64,000 nt of DNA from Polynucleobacter sp. AP-Kaivos-20-H2 (lineage in GTDB: Bacteria; Pseudomonadota; Gammaproteobacteria; Burkholderiales; Burkholderiaceae): contig NZ_JACVOX010000002.1 of NCBI RefSeq assembly GCF_018882215.1, positions 62,001 through 126,000 on the forward strand. The letters are read 5' to 3'. Below are positions 25,527 to 36,547 of this stretch, one piece after another. Under the pieces are notes generated by a model that worked only from the letters and a program-made list of their open reading frames with translations, was not told where the DNA came from and searched no databases. How positions within the stretch are numbered: position 1 is the first letter of the stretch; each line of letters starts with the position of its first letter. A program made the translations under genes and the position numbers.

Positions 25527-26980
25527 GCCTCGACCTCCTCAGTTATTTCTTTGCAAGAAGACTTCACTCTGGCAGCCGTAATTCTTTCTTCACCAGCCTT
25601 CTCTGCATCTTGCTCTACGCGGTCTCGCATCTCTTTGGCAGCAGAGATCTGAATTAGTACTGGCCTGGTTTTAATGAAGTCTGCAACTAATTTCTGGGCG
25701 TCCTGATCCCAAGGTAAAGCGTTTGAGCGATAGGTGCGGGTTAGTGATGCATCAACTTTGTCCATATCTGTACCTAATGGCAAGATATAAAAGAGTGCAT
25801 CAAACAATCCGTTACAAAATTCTTGAATGATGTATGTTGCACCGGCGTAACCCATAAATGGAGTACCGGTATGGCGGCGAATGATCGCACCAGGAAATGA
25901 TGAAGGGATATAAGAAGCTTTACTACCAGTTTCAGCCAGGTACATTCTTTCGTTGTAGCTGCCAAACATCACAAGCGGTGGCTTCTCTTTGGTGAGCTTG
26001 CGGACTTCTTGATTATTTGTTTTCTCTCCAGGCTTTCTGGGAACCGCAAAGCTACAAGGCAGACCCATCTCATCTGATAAGAAATGACGAATACCTCGGG
26101 TATAAGTTTCATTAGCAACCACTGCATAACTGGCTGTACTGAAAAAATCTTGGGTCACTGAACGCCATAAGTCCCAGATTGGCTTAATGGTGGTGTGTTT
26201 TTCACGCTCAATAAATGGCTCTGGATCTAAACCAAGCAACTCACCGAGTTTTCGTAAGAATTGAGTAGTACTATGTAAACCCAGTGGTGCTTGCAAGTAA
26301 GGGCGCTCTAAAGCTTCACAAAGCATGCGTCCAAATTCGCGATACATACAGATATTCACATCTGCATTCACTAAGTTCTCCACTTCAGCCAAGTGAGATC
26401 CTAATGGGAAGACCATATTAATTTCAGCACCAATGCCTTCAGCTAAACGGCGAATTTCTGCTAAGTCGCTAGGCATATTGAAGGTGCCATAGCATGGGCC
26501 AATAATATTGACACGGGGCTTTTCGCCTTCGGCCCTTGGTTTACGTTCTGGAATCTTGCGAGTGCCGTATTCACTCCACAACCAATACATGGCACGGTTA
26601 GCACATTGCCATTGATCTTCATCAATTGTTCTTGGTAAGAAGCGGGCAATATTCATACCCTCTGGAGTAACACCGCCACCAATCATTTCTGCAATAGAGC
26701 CGGTTACGACCACAGCCGGGAGATCGGGGTCCAAAGTGGCGTGGGCACGCTTCATTGCGCCCTCAGTACCTTCACGACCTAACTGCTCTTCCTCTAGACC
26801 GGTAACTACAATCGGCAACTCATGTGGAGGTAGCGCATCGGTATAGTGCAGGACTGAAGTTACTGGTAAGTTTTCACAGCCGACAGGACCGTCAATAACT
26901 ACTTGCAATCCTTTGATTGCAGTAAATACATAGACCGCCCCCCAATATCCACCAGCACGATCGTGATCGATGACAAACAT
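25523..26980 (-). CDS. bchZ: Chlorophyllide a reductase subunit BchZ
   Basis: 485 residues of the nitrogenase-like NifK/BchB superfamily. With BchX and BchY it reduces ring B of chlorophyllide a. Seen: the start [41 protein letters not shown] with the cluster Cys, the [20 protein letters not shown] stretch, and [21 protein letters not shown]. One-base overlap with the bchY stop. The C-terminal helix ([20 protein letters not shown]) is the usual BchZ tail. Confidence 0.96.
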   Translation of the reverse strand: MFVIDHDRAGGYWGAVYVFTAIKGLQVVIDGPVGCENLPVTSVLHYTDALPPHELPIVVTGLEEEQLGREGTEGAMKRAHATLDPDLPAVVVTGSIAEMIGGGVTPEGMNIARFLPRTIDEDQWQCANRAMYWLWSEYGTRKIPERKPRAEGEKPRVNIIGPCYGTFNMPSDLAEIRRLAEGIGAEINMVFPLGSHLAEVENLVNADVNICMYREFGRMLCEALERPYLQAPLGLHSTTQFLRKLGELLGLDPEPFIEREKHTTIKPIWDLWRSVTQDFFSTASYAVVANETYTRGIRHFLSDEMGLPCSFAVPRKPGEKTNNQEVRKLTKEKPPLVMFGSYNERMYLAETGSKASYIPSSFPGAIIRRHTGTPFMGYAGATYIIQEFCNGLFDALFYILPLGTDMDKVDASLTRTYRSNALPWDQDAQKLVADFIKTRPVLIQISAAKEMRDRVEQDAEKAGEERITAARVKSSCKEITEEVEA

Positions 26981-28518
26981 TACATCATCTCCTCAGCTTT
27001 GCGCTTCTTCAATTTCTTCTCTAGCTTGCGGCGAACCTCGGCCTTGAACTCTGGGTGATCTTGTGGAATATTCTCCCAAACGCCTGATTTATAGCCAGAT
27101 CCAACATCGCCAAAGAACGCCTTCATCTCATCAAAGCGCGCTTGATTACCAATCGCAGCATTGATCACTTGCGCCAGTGAGCCAGCGCCTGCAGGCCCCA
27201 TCAAGGGTCTTGCTGAAATCAAATTGGTAAAGTAGAGCGAAGGGATTGAAGCTTGCTTAGCTGCTTGAACTACTGGAGTAGTTCCAATCGCTAAGTCTGG
27301 CTTGAACTCTTTCATGGCGGCTAAATCTTGTTCCAAAGAAGCGCGGAACTGAACGTGAACGCCTTTTGCTTCCAACCATTCACGATCTTCATCGCTCCAT
27401 GGGGTGCGTGGGCAAGCAGAACCTACATAGCGTACATCAGCACCACTCTCAATCAGCAAACGTGCCACGATGAGCTCTGAACCCTCATAACCACTTAAGG
27501 TAATGCGTCCTTTAATTGGGGCAGCAGCAAGCACGCCCTTAATTGCTGGGAGGATACGGTTTTGCGCAGCTGCAATTAAATCTTGCGGGGTGTTTGTCGA
27601 TTTGCCAATAGCCTCTAACCATCGAGCAGTGCCTTCGTAACCTACCGGGGCAGAGCCCACAATAGAGCGCCCTGCTGCTTCAAATTCACGGATACAAGAA
27701 GTATAAAAAGGATGCAATGCGGCAACCGTTACACAATCAAGTGCTTGATACATTTCACGCCATTCACGAGTGGGTACCGAAGCACCTACCTCTAAACCCA
27801 TCGGCTCAATCATCATGCCAATGCCAACGGGATCGGCTGGGAAAATTTCACCTAATAAAGTAATCGTTGGCTTGCTCGAGCGACCAGCGCGTGGTGCCTG
27901 GACTGGACCGGACATGGCTTCATTGCGAGCGTAATTAAGCATGGCGCCTGCCAATACATCTTTAGCTTCAGCATGAGTTGGCACACCGAATCCTGGCACG
28001 TCAATACCGATGATGCGTACACCATTAATTTCTTTTGGCAGTAACTGAAGCGGCACGCCACTAGCTGTTGGTACACATAAGTTAATAATGACAATAGCGT
28101 CATATTTTTCTGGATCAGCTTCTTGATAGACGGAATCACGAATGTCTTCAAATAACTTACCGGTGACCAATGTCTCTGAATTAAATGGTACATAACCAAC
28201 ACTACGGCGTGCACCATAAAAATGTGAGGTAAAAGTTAACCCATAAACGCAGCATGCAGAACCAGAAAGAATCGTAGCAGTTCTGCGCATGCGTAAGCCT
28301 ACTCGCAGCGCTCCAAATGCAGGGCACATACTTTGCGGTTGATCGTGCGGACCCTTTGGATAATCTTTCGCATACTGTTGCAATGTTTCTGACTTGCCGG
28401 CTGCCTTAGCAGCAGCTAGCATCTCTGCTTCACCGGAGTGACAACCTAAGCCATCTCCTAAAGTAGGATCAGTCTTTAACTTTTCCTCTGGGGTAATGGG
28501 AATAATGGTTTTATTCAT
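26980..28518 (-). CDS. bchY: Chlorophyllide a reductase subunit BchY
   Basis: 512 residues, the NifD-like partner of BchZ. Seen: [37 protein letters not shown] and [20 protein letters not shown] with the FeS ligand Cys residues, and [17 protein letters not shown]. It lies 24 bases after bchX. The family reduces the C7-C8 bond and can also act on the 8-vinyl group of some substrates. Confidence 0.96.
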   Translation of the reverse strand: MNKTIIPITPEEKLKTDPTLGDGLGCHSGEAEMLAAAKAAGKSETLQQYAKDYPKGPHDQPQSMCPAFGALRVGLRMRRTATILSGSACCVYGLTFTSHFYGARRSVGYVPFNSETLVTGKLFEDIRDSVYQEADPEKYDAIVIINLCVPTASGVPLQLLPKEINGVRIIGIDVPGFGVPTHAEAKDVLAGAMLNYARNEAMSGPVQAPRAGRSSKPTITLLGEIFPADPVGIGMMIEPMGLEVGASVPTREWREMYQALDCVTVAALHPFYTSCIREFEAAGRSIVGSAPVGYEGTARWLEAIGKSTNTPQDLIAAAQNRILPAIKGVLAAAPIKGRITLSGYEGSELIVARLLIESGADVRYVGSACPRTPWSDEDREWLEAKGVHVQFRASLEQDLAAMKEFKPDLAIGTTPVVQAAKQASIPSLYFTNLISARPLMGPAGAGSLAQVINAAIGNQARFDEMKAFFGDVGSGYKSGVWENIPQDHPEFKAEVRRKLEKKLKKRKAEEMM

Positions 28519-28542
28519 AGCAGCGTATAGCTCTCTATCTCT

Positions 28543-29550
28543 TTAGGCTTGATCGTAGATAACTTCGAGTGTTTTCTTAATGACTTCGTCTTTACCCATC
28601 ATGTCTTTCACAGTGGCGGGTTTCAAAACGATATCGCGACCAGTTACTTCTGAAGAGAACAAGCCTAATAACTCATCTTGACTGAGTGGCTTAGGACGCA
28701 CTGGGGGAGCTTCTGAAACATTCGTAGCCAGCTCCTCAAATAGCGGCGCCCACTGCGTACCAGGCTGACCAATAATTTCATAGCTAGCACTCTTACGACG
28801 AATATCTTCATTTGCAGGAATGGCAGCCAACACAGGAATACCGGCCTTTTCAGCGAAAGCCTGGGCCTCACCAGTTAGGTCATCTTTATTGATCACCATG
28901 CCTGCTACACCAACGTTACCGCCTAATTTGCGGAAGTACTCCACTGCTGAGCAAACATTATTCGCAACGTAAAGAGATTGCAAATCGTTACTAGCAACTA
29001 CGATTACTTTTTGGCACATATCTCGAGCGATTGGTAAGCCAAATCCGCCACAAACCACGTCTCCCAAGAAGTCGAGCAATACATAATCAAAGCCCCAATC
29101 ATGAAAGCCTAATTTTTCTAATGTTTCAAAGCCATGAATAATGCCGCGACCACCGCAGCCACGCCCTACTTCTGGGCCACCGAGCTCCATCGCAAACACA
29201 CCATCACGAATAAAGCACACATCACCAATCGATACTGATTCGCCAGCTAATTTTTTCTTAGAAGAAGTTTCAATAATGGTTGGGCAAGCTTTGCCGCCGA
29301 ACAGGAGTGAAGTCGTATCACTTTTTGGATCGCATCCAATCAATAACACTTTCTTGCCTTGTTGGGCCATCATGTATGACAGATTGGCAAGGGTAAAACT
29401 TTTACCAATACCGCCTTTGCCATAAATAGCAATGATTTGAGTTTCTTTAGTTACTGGACCAGTGGACACTGGATCTGGCTCAATAGCAGCCTCTTTTTTT
29501 AAGTCCATAAACTGAATTGTTGCTGTTGCCGGGATGCTTGATGAACTCAT
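28543..29550 (-). CDS. bchX: Chlorophyllide a reductase iron protein BchX
   Basis: 335 residues of the NifH/BchL family. ATP-binding P-loop [19 protein letters not shown] (about 45-63), DPKSDTTSLLFGGKACPT, and the two FeS-ligand Cys regions GGPEVGRGCGGRGII and [14 protein letters not shown]. It passes electrons to BchYZ. The start is ATG 29550, whose ATGA overlaps the bchC stop; the frame extends 12 codons further into bchC but this is not needed. Confidence 0.96.
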   Translation of the reverse strand: MSSSSIPATATIQFMDLKKEAAIEPDPVSTGPVTKETQIIAIYGKGGIGKSFTLANLSYMMAQQGKKVLLIGCDPKSDTTSLLFGGKACPTIIETSSKKKLAGESVSIGDVCFIRDGVFAMELGGPEVGRGCGGRGIIHGFETLEKLGFHDWGFDYVLLDFLGDVVCGGFGLPIARDMCQKVIVVASNDLQSLYVANNVCSAVEYFRKLGGNVGVAGMVINKDDLTGEAQAFAEKAGIPVLAAIPANEDIRRKSASYEIIGQPGTQWAPLFEELATNVSEAPPVRPKPLSQDELLGLFSSEVTGRDIVLKPATVKDMMGKDEVIKKTLEVIYDQA

Positions 29551-30494
29551 TGCAGATTTCTCCAATCTAGAACCATTTTTAAACAATCGATATTGTTAAA
29601 AGCCGTGTGATAGGCCTCGTTTGCATCTTTAGGTGATGAGCGGTGCGTGATCAAGCCGTCTAACTTTAATTTTCCTGACTCGACTAAATCTTTGATTGCA
29701 ACTAAATCCCCAGGAGCCCACTGCGCCGCGATACGAATGCGGGCTTCACGCATAAAAGCTTGGGGGAATGAAAAAGAAATCGTGTCATAAAAACCAGCAA
29801 GCACTATTTCACCGCCGGGTGCAAGACAGCTGATTAGCGTATCAACTAAGCGGGAATCGCCACTGACATCCACAATCGTTTTATATTTTTTAACTTGGTC
29901 ATCTTTGGGATCTATTGCGTCGTAACCTACGGCACCTTCACGACGCCCTGCATTGGTCTCCCACACTACCGGTCGCTTACCCTTGGCAACTGCAATCCGC
30001 GCAATCAAGCGACCTAATACGCCATGACCAATAATCAAATCAGGTTGCTCTTGTCCAGGACCAGAAGTCACGTGGTAGCCAGTAGCTGCCAGCGCAAACA
30101 GAATCGCCTCTTCACCCAAGTTGTCGTCAATTGCAATTACGCGCTGACTGTCCACAACCACCCGCGACGCTGCGCCACCGAATAAGCCCTTAATTTCTCC
30201 GTAGCACTTTGCTCCAGGAACGAATACTCTTTGCCCTACTTTCAAGCTGGAATCTGTACCTGCTTCCACTACCCTGCCAACAGACTCATAACCCGGGACC
30301 AATGGATAGCCCATACCTGGAAAATTAGGCATTTTTCCAGTCCATAGTAATTTTTCTGTACCCGTACTGATTCCGCTCCACTCCATATCCACTAAGACGT
30401 CTATGGTGGTCATAGGGGTTAATTCAAGATCGGTAAGAGTGACACTTTCTGGTCTTTCCAGAACGATCGCTCTTGTTTGATATTGATTGGTCAT
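29547..30494 (-). CDS. bchC: Bacteriochlorophyllide a dehydrogenase BchC
   Basis: 315 residues of the medium-chain dehydrogenase fold, oxidising the 3-hydroxyethyl group. Seen: DMEWSGISTGTEKLLWTG (about 50-67), FPGMGYPLVPGYESVGRVVEAG (about 72-93), and the cofactor region LIIGHGVLGRLIARIAVAKG. It heads the bchCXYZ-puf block and a perfect TGT-N12-ACA palindrome lies 37-54 bases upstream of its start, as for bchC in Rhodobacter. Confidence 0.95.
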   Translation of the reverse strand: MTNQYQTRAIVLERPESVTLTDLELTPMTTIDVLVDMEWSGISTGTEKLLWTGKMPNFPGMGYPLVPGYESVGRVVEAGTDSSLKVGQRVFVPGAKCYGEIKGLFGGAASRVVVDSQRVIAIDDNLGEEAILFALAATGYHVTSGPGQEQPDLIIGHGVLGRLIARIAVAKGKRPVVWETNAGRREGAVGYDAIDPKDDQVKKYKTIVDVSGDSRLVDTLISCLAPGGEIVLAGFYDTISFSFPQAFMREARIRIAAQWAPGDLVAIKDLVESGKLKLDGLITHRSSPKDANEAYHTAFNNIDCLKMVLDWRNLQ

Positions 30495-30530
30495 TTCTCG
30501 CTAAGGCTTCTTGTTTTTTTGGATTAAAAG

Positions 30531-30548
30531 TGTATAAAAATATTTACA
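30531..30548. promoter_or_regulatory. Candidate PpsR operator upstream of bchC
   Basis: TGTATAAAAATATTTACA fits TGT-N12-ACA exactly and extends to AAAGTGTA / TACACTTT, an 8-base inverted repeat. On the minus strand it contains a TATACA that could be the bchC -10, so binding would cover the promoter. It lies 37 bases before the bchC ATG. Operator role follows from known PpsR/CrtJ consensus; binding is inferred. Confidence 0.75.
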
Positions 30549-30648
30549 CTTTGTTTTTAACCTGTATTTGCCCAATTGTCATCTAGGGGTTTTCTCTATA
30601 AACCAGATTAATTTGAAAAAATAGTCTGGAAATGGCTTTAAAGCGCTT

Positions 30649-31785
30649 TTATGAGGCAGAAGTGCTCGGTTTATTGCACTGCAATATTTGTGCATTCAAC
30701 GGCATATAAGAATTTAAAAGTTTGATACCCGTAAAGCCTGCTTGACGTAATAAACCACTAATTTCCGCTTCAGTTCTCGGCCTCCCCCTCCCCATCGCCA
30801 GAAGATAAAAGCCGAAGTAGGCATGCCCCATCGCCTCAAACCCCTTGGTCTCGGCCATGGGCTCTGCAAGCAGCAAAGTCCCGCCCGGAGTGAGGGCGTC
30901 AAATACATTGGCAAGCAACTGCTTTACTCGAACGTCATCATGATCAAAAATCACTCGAACTAGAGTTGCCAAATCACAGTCTTTAGGAAGGGGGTCTTGA
31001 AAAAAGTTTCCGCCTACGGCCTGCGCTCTATCGGATAAACCGATTTCTTTAAAGTGCGCATTAGACAGCTCTGCCACGCCAGGAATATCAAATAATTTAA
31101 AAGTAAGGTGGGGATAGCGGTTAGCCAATCTTTTAATAAAAGCCCCTTGGCCACCACCGATATCCAAAACCATGTGATGCCTACCCATTGGATAGGCATC
31201 GATAATCTCATCCGTTACCAGTGATTGGGTGTGTGCCATTAATCTAGAGTAGTCAGCAACTGTTTCAGCTGATAAGTTTTCTGGTGCGGCGCCCTGCTCA
31301 GGCGTGATGTAGGACCAGTACTCATTGAGAGCGACAGAACTTTTATCCCCCTGCAACAAGGAAATTGGGTCAGATAAGTCTCGATAAAAATCGGCATGAT
31401 GCTTAACCATATCCAGAATAGCAATATTGCCAACTAATGGTGCACTTTTCATGCTGAGGGCATAGCGATCCCCGCTACGCTTGACTAGTAACTGGATGGC
31501 AACTGCTGCATCTAGTAAACGCCTCAGGCCGGCTGGTTTTAGGGGGACTTGTTTTTGAAGATCCCCAAAACTCAAAGCGCCATTTGCCAAAATATCAAAA
31601 AGATTTAGTTGGGTGCAAGCAAGTAGGACTTGGGTATAGACAAAGCCCGCCATCAAATCAAAGATATCGGAGGCTTGCCTTTTGACTATCCAGCGAGTGA
31701 GAGGAAAACGTGTAGCCCAGCGCTGAAAGTTTGGCGAGGCAATTAGACGATTTCGCCAATCGAGAAAAAATTCCATGAATGGCAA
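30649..31785 (-). CDS. crtF: Hydroxyneurosporene methyltransferase CrtF
   Basis: 378 residues of the SAM-dependent O-methyltransferase family with an N-terminal winged-helix dimerisation part (FGDLQKQVPLKPAGLRRLLDA) and a C-terminal Rossmann domain. Seen: SAM motif HMVLDIGGGQGAFIKRLA (about 204-221), LATLVRVIFDHDD and GGTLLLAEPMAETKG. It methylates the 1-hydroxy group in the spheroidene pathway. It lies between crtE and bchC, the usual crtEF-bchC order. Confidence 0.93.
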   Translation of the reverse strand: MPFMEFFLDWRNRLIASPNFQRWATRFPLTRWIVKRQASDIFDLMAGFVYTQVLLACTQLNLFDILANGALSFGDLQKQVPLKPAGLRRLLDAAVAIQLLVKRSGDRYALSMKSAPLVGNIAILDMVKHHADFYRDLSDPISLLQGDKSSVALNEYWSYITPEQGAAPENLSAETVADYSRLMAHTQSLVTDEIIDAYPMGRHHMVLDIGGGQGAFIKRLANRYPHLTFKLFDIPGVAELSNAHFKEIGLSDRAQAVGGNFFQDPLPKDCDLATLVRVIFDHDDVRVKQLLANVFDALTPGGTLLLAEPMAETKGFEAMGHAYFGFYLLAMGRGRPRTEAEISGLLRQAGFTGIKLLNSYMPLNAQILQCNKPSTSAS

Positions 31786-31815
31786 TTTATAAATTATATA
31801 AAAACAGGTTTAAGC

Positions 31816-32718
31816 TTAAGAATTGGTAGTTTGGCGGAATAGAATCTTTCTCTCTGTATCCTTGAACCAGTTGGATGGGACTAGACGCTCAGACTCTTGG
31901 CTTACCAGGCCACGTAACATTTTCTCACCCTTGCAATGCGGTATAGAGGTGATTGCCTTTCGCACCAATTCATCAAATCGTTGTACTGCTCCAGTCAAGC
32001 CTAAATCTTTTGCAGAGCTAGGGCGATTGTGAGCAACATCCTGTCCAGACGGTTTGCCTAAAGTACTTTGATCTACGATCACATCGCGAATATCATCTGC
32101 CACTTGATAGGCCTCACCCAACCACTGACCGAGCGGTCTCCAAGTAGCCGCATCCGCTCCTGCAGCCTGCGCACCAGCAGCAGTCGCCGCCTCAAATAAA
32201 GATCCTGTTTTAGCTCGCTGGTAATCACCCAGGTCTACTTTTGGCTCGCACTCCCAGGCCTGACCAGCAACAATTCCATGCGGTGATCCCACACTCATTG
32301 CGATCGTATTCATCAATGGCGCTAGGCGAAAAATCGAACGAGTTCCTGAGCTTGCTAAACACTGAAAAGCTAAAACGATTAAGGCATCACCTGCAAGAAC
32401 AGCGATTCGCTCACCATAAGCTGTATGTACAGAAGGTCTTCCTCGCCTTAACTCTGCATCATCAAAGCAAGGTAAATCATCGTGGACTAACGATGCGCAA
32501 TGCAATAATTCGATTGAGCTAGCAGCCGCATTAGATAGAGCAGGATCATCATCACCACAAGCAGCCGCCACTGCCAAACATAATTGAGGACGAATTCTGG
32601 CGCCCCCAGGAAATACGGAGTAATGCATTGCCTCCTGTAACAGTTGAGGCCCCTGTTTAGAGTAGGCCAGGTGCATTGCATCTTCAAGGCTTTGATTGAT
32701 TCGATCTAGCATGCTCAT
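31816..32718 (-). CDS. crtE: Geranylgeranyl diphosphate synthase CrtE
   Basis: 300 residues of the trans-prenyltransferase family. Seen: FPGGARIRPQLCLAVAAACG, the first Asp-rich motif LVHDDLPCFDDAELRRGRPS (about 82-101) and the second, YQVADDIRDVIVDQ (about 208-221). It supplies GGPP for carotenoids and for the pigment tail. Ten bases after bchH on the same strand, so it is probably co-transcribed with bchH and crtF. Confidence 0.94.
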   Translation of the reverse strand: MSMLDRINQSLEDAMHLAYSKQGPQLLQEAMHYSVFPGGARIRPQLCLAVAAACGDDDPALSNAAASSIELLHCASLVHDDLPCFDDAELRRGRPSVHTAYGERIAVLAGDALIVLAFQCLASSGTRSIFRLAPLMNTIAMSVGSPHGIVAGQAWECEPKVDLGDYQRAKTGSLFEAATAAGAQAAGADAATWRPLGQWLGEAYQVADDIRDVIVDQSTLGKPSGQDVAHNRPSSAKDLGLTGAVQRFDELVRKAITSIPHCKGEKMLRGLVSQESERLVPSNWFKDTERKILFRQTTNS

Positions 32719-32728
32719 ATTTATTCTC

Positions 32729-35700
32729 TCAAGCGGCTACAGTAACGTTGTCATAAATACCCTCGAGACGATCCTCAAGCTCATCATTTGCCTCTTGCAT
32801 TTGCTTGAGCATCTCTTCATCAGGCTGCCAGTAATTTCTTTGTGACGCCTCAGTCAAACGATTCGCTAAACGCGCTGCGGCAGTAGGGTTCAGTTTTGCT
32901 AAGCGTTCACGCATCTCTGGGTTCAGCATGAACGTTTCAGTTAGCTGCTTATAAACCCAGGGTTGAACTTGACCTGTTGTTGCTGACCAACCCATAGTAT
33001 TGGTGATGTGAACTTCAATTTGGCGCACACCCTCATAACCACTTTCCAACATGCCTTCATACCACTTTGGATTAAGCATGCGAGTACGAGTTTCTAAAGA
33101 CACTTGCTCGGAGAGCGTTCTTACTGCGCCCTCACCCTTTGTTTGATCACCGATAAATACCGGCACATCTGCCCCACCCTTGGCACGTTTTACTGCTCTA
33201 GTAATGCCGCCCAAGGTATCAAAGTAGTTATCAATCGTAGTAACTCCCAATTCCATTGAATCCAGATTTTGATATGTCATTTGCACATCGGATAAAACAC
33301 TCTTTAACAAAGCGTTGTTCTGAATAGGCACACCAGCACGTCCGAAAGCAAAACCTTTTCTGCGGGTATAGGTTTCAGCTAGCTCATCTTCCTCTTCCCA
33401 TACGCTGTTTTCCACCATATTGCTAACGTTAGACCCATAGGCGCCATCAGCATTCCCATAAACACGTAATGATGCAGTTTCTAAGTCACAACCATGTTCT
33501 TTTTGGTAAGCCAAGGAATGTTTACGAATGAAGTTTTGCTCAAGCGGCTCATCTTCAGCAGAGGCTGCCATAAATGCGGCTTCGGCCAACAATTTAATTT
33601 GCAAAGGCAGGAGATCTCGGAAGATACCAGACAGAGTAATGACTACGTCGACTCTAGGGCGCCCTAATTCGCTTAATGGAATCAATTCCGCACCAGCTAA
33701 ACGACCGTAACTATCAAAGCGTGGTTTAGCGCCCATCAATGCAAGGGCCTGACCAATTTGCCCACCCTCAGATTTCAAGTTATCACTACCCCATAAAACC
33801 ATCGCAATCGATTCTGGGAGTTCATGACTGTCTTCTTGGTATTTATCCAGAATGCGCTGAGCTTGCTTAGCGCCATCCTTAACAGCGAAGACGCTCGGGA
33901 TTCTAAAAGGGTCAAAGCCATGCAAATTACGACCCGTAGGAAGTACTTCGGGGTTACGCATCACATCACCGCCTGCAGCAGGCCGAATGAAACGGCCATC
34001 TAAGGCATCCAGCATCCCAGTCACCTCTGTCTCTGCAGACATCAGCTCATTAGACTTGACCATCTTGCCAAATAAATCTTCTAGAGTTTCTCGACTACCT
34101 AGTTCAAGTAACTCCGGATTGGCATCGATCACTTTGTCAAACTTCTCACCATTCATGAGAGCCTCGACTACAGCGTCCTCTATAGGGTGATCCAATGCCA
34201 CATCAGCCATCGCCTTCAATAAACCAAAGCGCTCAGCAAGTGGAGGTACAGCACCAACTACATGTAAGCCATGGGGTATTAAGGTGTACTCGAGTTCAAG
34301 CAATTCATTGAAGAGATTGCTGACCGTATTTTGCAAGTCATTAACATCAGACTTATCCCATACCGGCTCTGCTTTACACAGATCAATCTCAGCCGCTTGG
34401 GCCTGTATCAGCTCAGCTAAATCAAGCCGTTCTTGATGTGCATCTAGATCTAAAGATCTAAAGCGTTCAATGGATGCTTTCAAATCTGCCAAGCCAGCAT
34501 ATAAACCCGCTTGAGTCACTGGCGGGGTGAGGTAACTAATGAGCGTTGCACCAGAGCGACGTTTAGCAATCGCACCCTCAGAAGGATTATTCGATGCGTA
34601 TAAATAAATATTCGGCAAATCATTAATTAAACGATCAGGCCAGCAAGCACCACTCATACCGGTTTGTTTGCCAGGCATGAACTCAAGTGCACCATGCGTA
34701 CCAAAGTGGATTACTGCAGTGGCAGCAAAGTCTTCCCGCAAATAACGGTAGTAAGCAGAGAAAGCATGGGTTGGTGCAAAGCCACGCTCAAACAATAAAC
34801 GCATTGGATCACCTTCATAACCAAAAGAAGGCTGAACAGAAAGTAGTACATTACCGAACTGCTTGCCAAGCACAAAGATCGAGCTACCGTTTGAAAGTTG
34901 CTTACCAGGAGCCGGTCCCCATTGAGCCTCGATTTCTTTTAACCAGCGCTCGCGACGCACATGGTCGTCTACTGGAATCAAAGCATGAACGTTTGCATCA
35001 GCACCATATTGCTGAGCATTGCCTTTCAAAATCGAATCACGCAATTCATCAACAGATTCTGGAACGTCAACGGTATAACCACGCTCCTTCATCCCAATCA
35101 ATAAGTTTTGAACCGATTGGAATACGCTTAAGTAAGCTGCACTACCAATGTTGCCGGCATTTGGCGGAAAGTTAAACAATACGATGCCCACTTTGCGCTC
35201 TGCGCGTTCCGAACGACGCAGGTCAACTAATTTACCAACGCGTGCAGCCAACATCCCTACACGCTCAGTACAGGTGAACATATCCTGAGGGTTGTGATCA
35301 TCCGTAAATGAGCATTGCTTATGACAACCCGTGCAAGTCGTACCAGATGCACCAGGACGTCCGCCATAAACCATCGGAATGGTAGAGCCGTCTAACTCAG
35401 GAATCGCCACCATGATGGTACTTTCGACTGGAAGTAAACCGCGCTCAGAACTTCCCCACTGCTCCAGATTCTGAAACTCCACTGGGTGAGCAGCAATGTA
35501 GGGGATATCTAATTTAGCCAATACCTCTTCAGCTGCATGGGCATCGTTGTAGGCTGGTCCACCCACCAAAGAGAAGCCCGTTAAAGAAATCATGGCATCG
35601 ATGGTTGGTTTACCGTCTTGACTGAAGTAATCATCAATTGCTGGACGAGCATCTAAGCCGGCAGCAAAGGCAGGCACCACCTGCAAACCTTGAGCCTCTA

Positions 35701-36547
35701 ATGCGGCAATAACGGGATCATAGTGACCGCTATTGCCAGACACTAAGTAAGAGCGAAGTACTAAGAGCCCCACTCTGCCACGCGCTTTTGCATCTGGTAC
35801 CACCTTAGGTAAATCGCTTAACTTGCTGCTAAGGCGATTCTTCATACGCGGGTGGTATACACCAGAATCAGGATACTCAACTGGATCAAGCGCCTTCGCA
35901 TTTTTACGCAAAGCCTCACGTGATCCAGAGGCATAGCGATTAATCAGATTGGCCATCATGTTGTACATGTTCTCTTGAGAGCCGCCTAACCAATACTGCA
36001 AAGATAAGAAATAGGCCCTGAGGTCTTGCGCGGTACCTGGCACAAAACGCAACATCTGCGGAATCACACGTAACATCTTCATTTGCTTTGCACCAGCAGT
36101 GGACGCCTTACTCTTGCCATCCTTATCTTTAGCGCTTGGGCGCAACTTTTTGAGCATCGCCATCAAACCACTGGCTGGCTGACTCATATCCAGCTTGCCA
36201 ATTTTTGTTAACTTAGTAACGTCTCCGGCAGACATGGCGCAAACCATGGCATCACAATGATCTCGCCTTGCTTTGAGATCATCCAAGATAGGCAAATAGT
36301 GATCCTCAAGGAATAACATCGTGGCAATCACAATGTCGCCACTAGCAATGTCATCCTTGCAGTTTTGTAAATGTTCAGGATTACCCGCAAATTCACTAGC
36401 CGAATGGATGCTTAGGGTTGCTCCTGGAATCGTCTTCTTGAGATCCTCATAGGCACGGTTTGCGGCACTATTTAAATGAGTATCCATTGTCACCAGCACC
36501 AGCCGAATTGGCTCATGCAGGTTAGAAGCTTTTGTTTTTGTAAGCAT
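32729..36547 (-). CDS. bchH: Magnesium chelatase large subunit BchH
   Basis: 1272 residues, the usual BchH size. It binds protoporphyrin IX and inserts Mg with BchI and BchD. Seen: the N-terminal RLVLVTMDTHLNSAANRAY, GGRPGASGTTCTGCHKQCSF (about 392-411), VIHFGTHGALEFMPGKQTGM (about 615-634) and GDQTKGEGAVRTLSEQVSLE. It is far from its usual bchFNBHLM place and instead heads bchH-crtE-crtF, divergent from bchI, with a shared symmetric operator. Confidence 0.96.
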   Translation of the reverse strand: MLTKTKASNLHEPIRLVLVTMDTHLNSAANRAYEDLKKTIPGATLSIHSASEFAGNPEHLQNCKDDIASGDIVIATMLFLEDHYLPILDDLKARRDHCDAMVCAMSAGDVTKLTKIGKLDMSQPASGLMAMLKKLRPSAKDKDGKSKASTAGAKQMKMLRVIPQMLRFVPGTAQDLRAYFLSLQYWLGGSQENMYNMMANLINRYASGSREALRKNAKALDPVEYPDSGVYHPRMKNRLSSKLSDLPKVVPDAKARGRVGLLVLRSYLVSGNSGHYDPVIAALEAQGLQVVPAFAAGLDARPAIDDYFSQDGKPTIDAMISLTGFSLVGGPAYNDAHAAEEVLAKLDIPYIAAHPVEFQNLEQWGSSERGLLPVESTIMVAIPELDGSTIPMVYGGRPGASGTTCTGCHKQCSFTDDHNPQDMFTCTERVGMLAARVGKLVDLRRSERAERKVGIVLFNFPPNAGNIGSAAYLSVFQSVQNLLIGMKERGYTVDVPESVDELRDSILKGNAQQYGADANVHALIPVDDHVRRERWLKEIEAQWGPAPGKQLSNGSSIFVLGKQFGNVLLSVQPSFGYEGDPMRLLFERGFAPTHAFSAYYRYLREDFAATAVIHFGTHGALEFMPGKQTGMSGACWPDRLINDLPNIYLYASNNPSEGAIAKRRSGATLISYLTPPVTQAGLYAGLADLKASIERFRSLDLDAHQERLDLAELIQAQAAEIDLCKAEPVWDKSDVNDLQNTVSNLFNELLELEYTLIPHGLHVVGAVPPLAERFGLLKAMADVALDHPIEDAVVEALMNGEKFDKVIDANPELLELGSRETLEDLFGKMVKSNELMSAETEVTGMLDALDGRFIRPAAGGDVMRNPEVLPTGRNLHGFDPFRIPSVFAVKDGAKQAQRILDKYQEDSHELPESIAMVLWGSDNLKSEGGQIGQALALMGAKPRFDSYGRLAGAELIPLSELGRPRVDVVITLSGIFRDLLPLQIKLLAEAAFMAASAEDEPLEQNFIRKHSLAYQKEHGCDLETASLRVYGNADGAYGSNVSNMVENSVWEEEDELAETYTRRKGFAFGRAGVPIQNNALLKSVLSDVQMTYQNLDSMELGVTTIDNYFDTLGGITRAVKRAKGGADVPVFIGDQTKGEGAVRTLSEQVSLETRTRMLNPKWYEGMLESGYEGVRQIEVHITNTMGWSATTGQVQPWVYKQLTETFMLNPEMRERLAKLNPTAAARLANRLTEASQRNYWQPDEEMLKQMQEANDELEDRLEGIYDNVTVAA

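Noticed and set aside
34687..35175. 162-codon open frame opposite bchH
   Set aside because: His/Gln-rich shadow of bchH codons, with no ribosome binding site or known motif.
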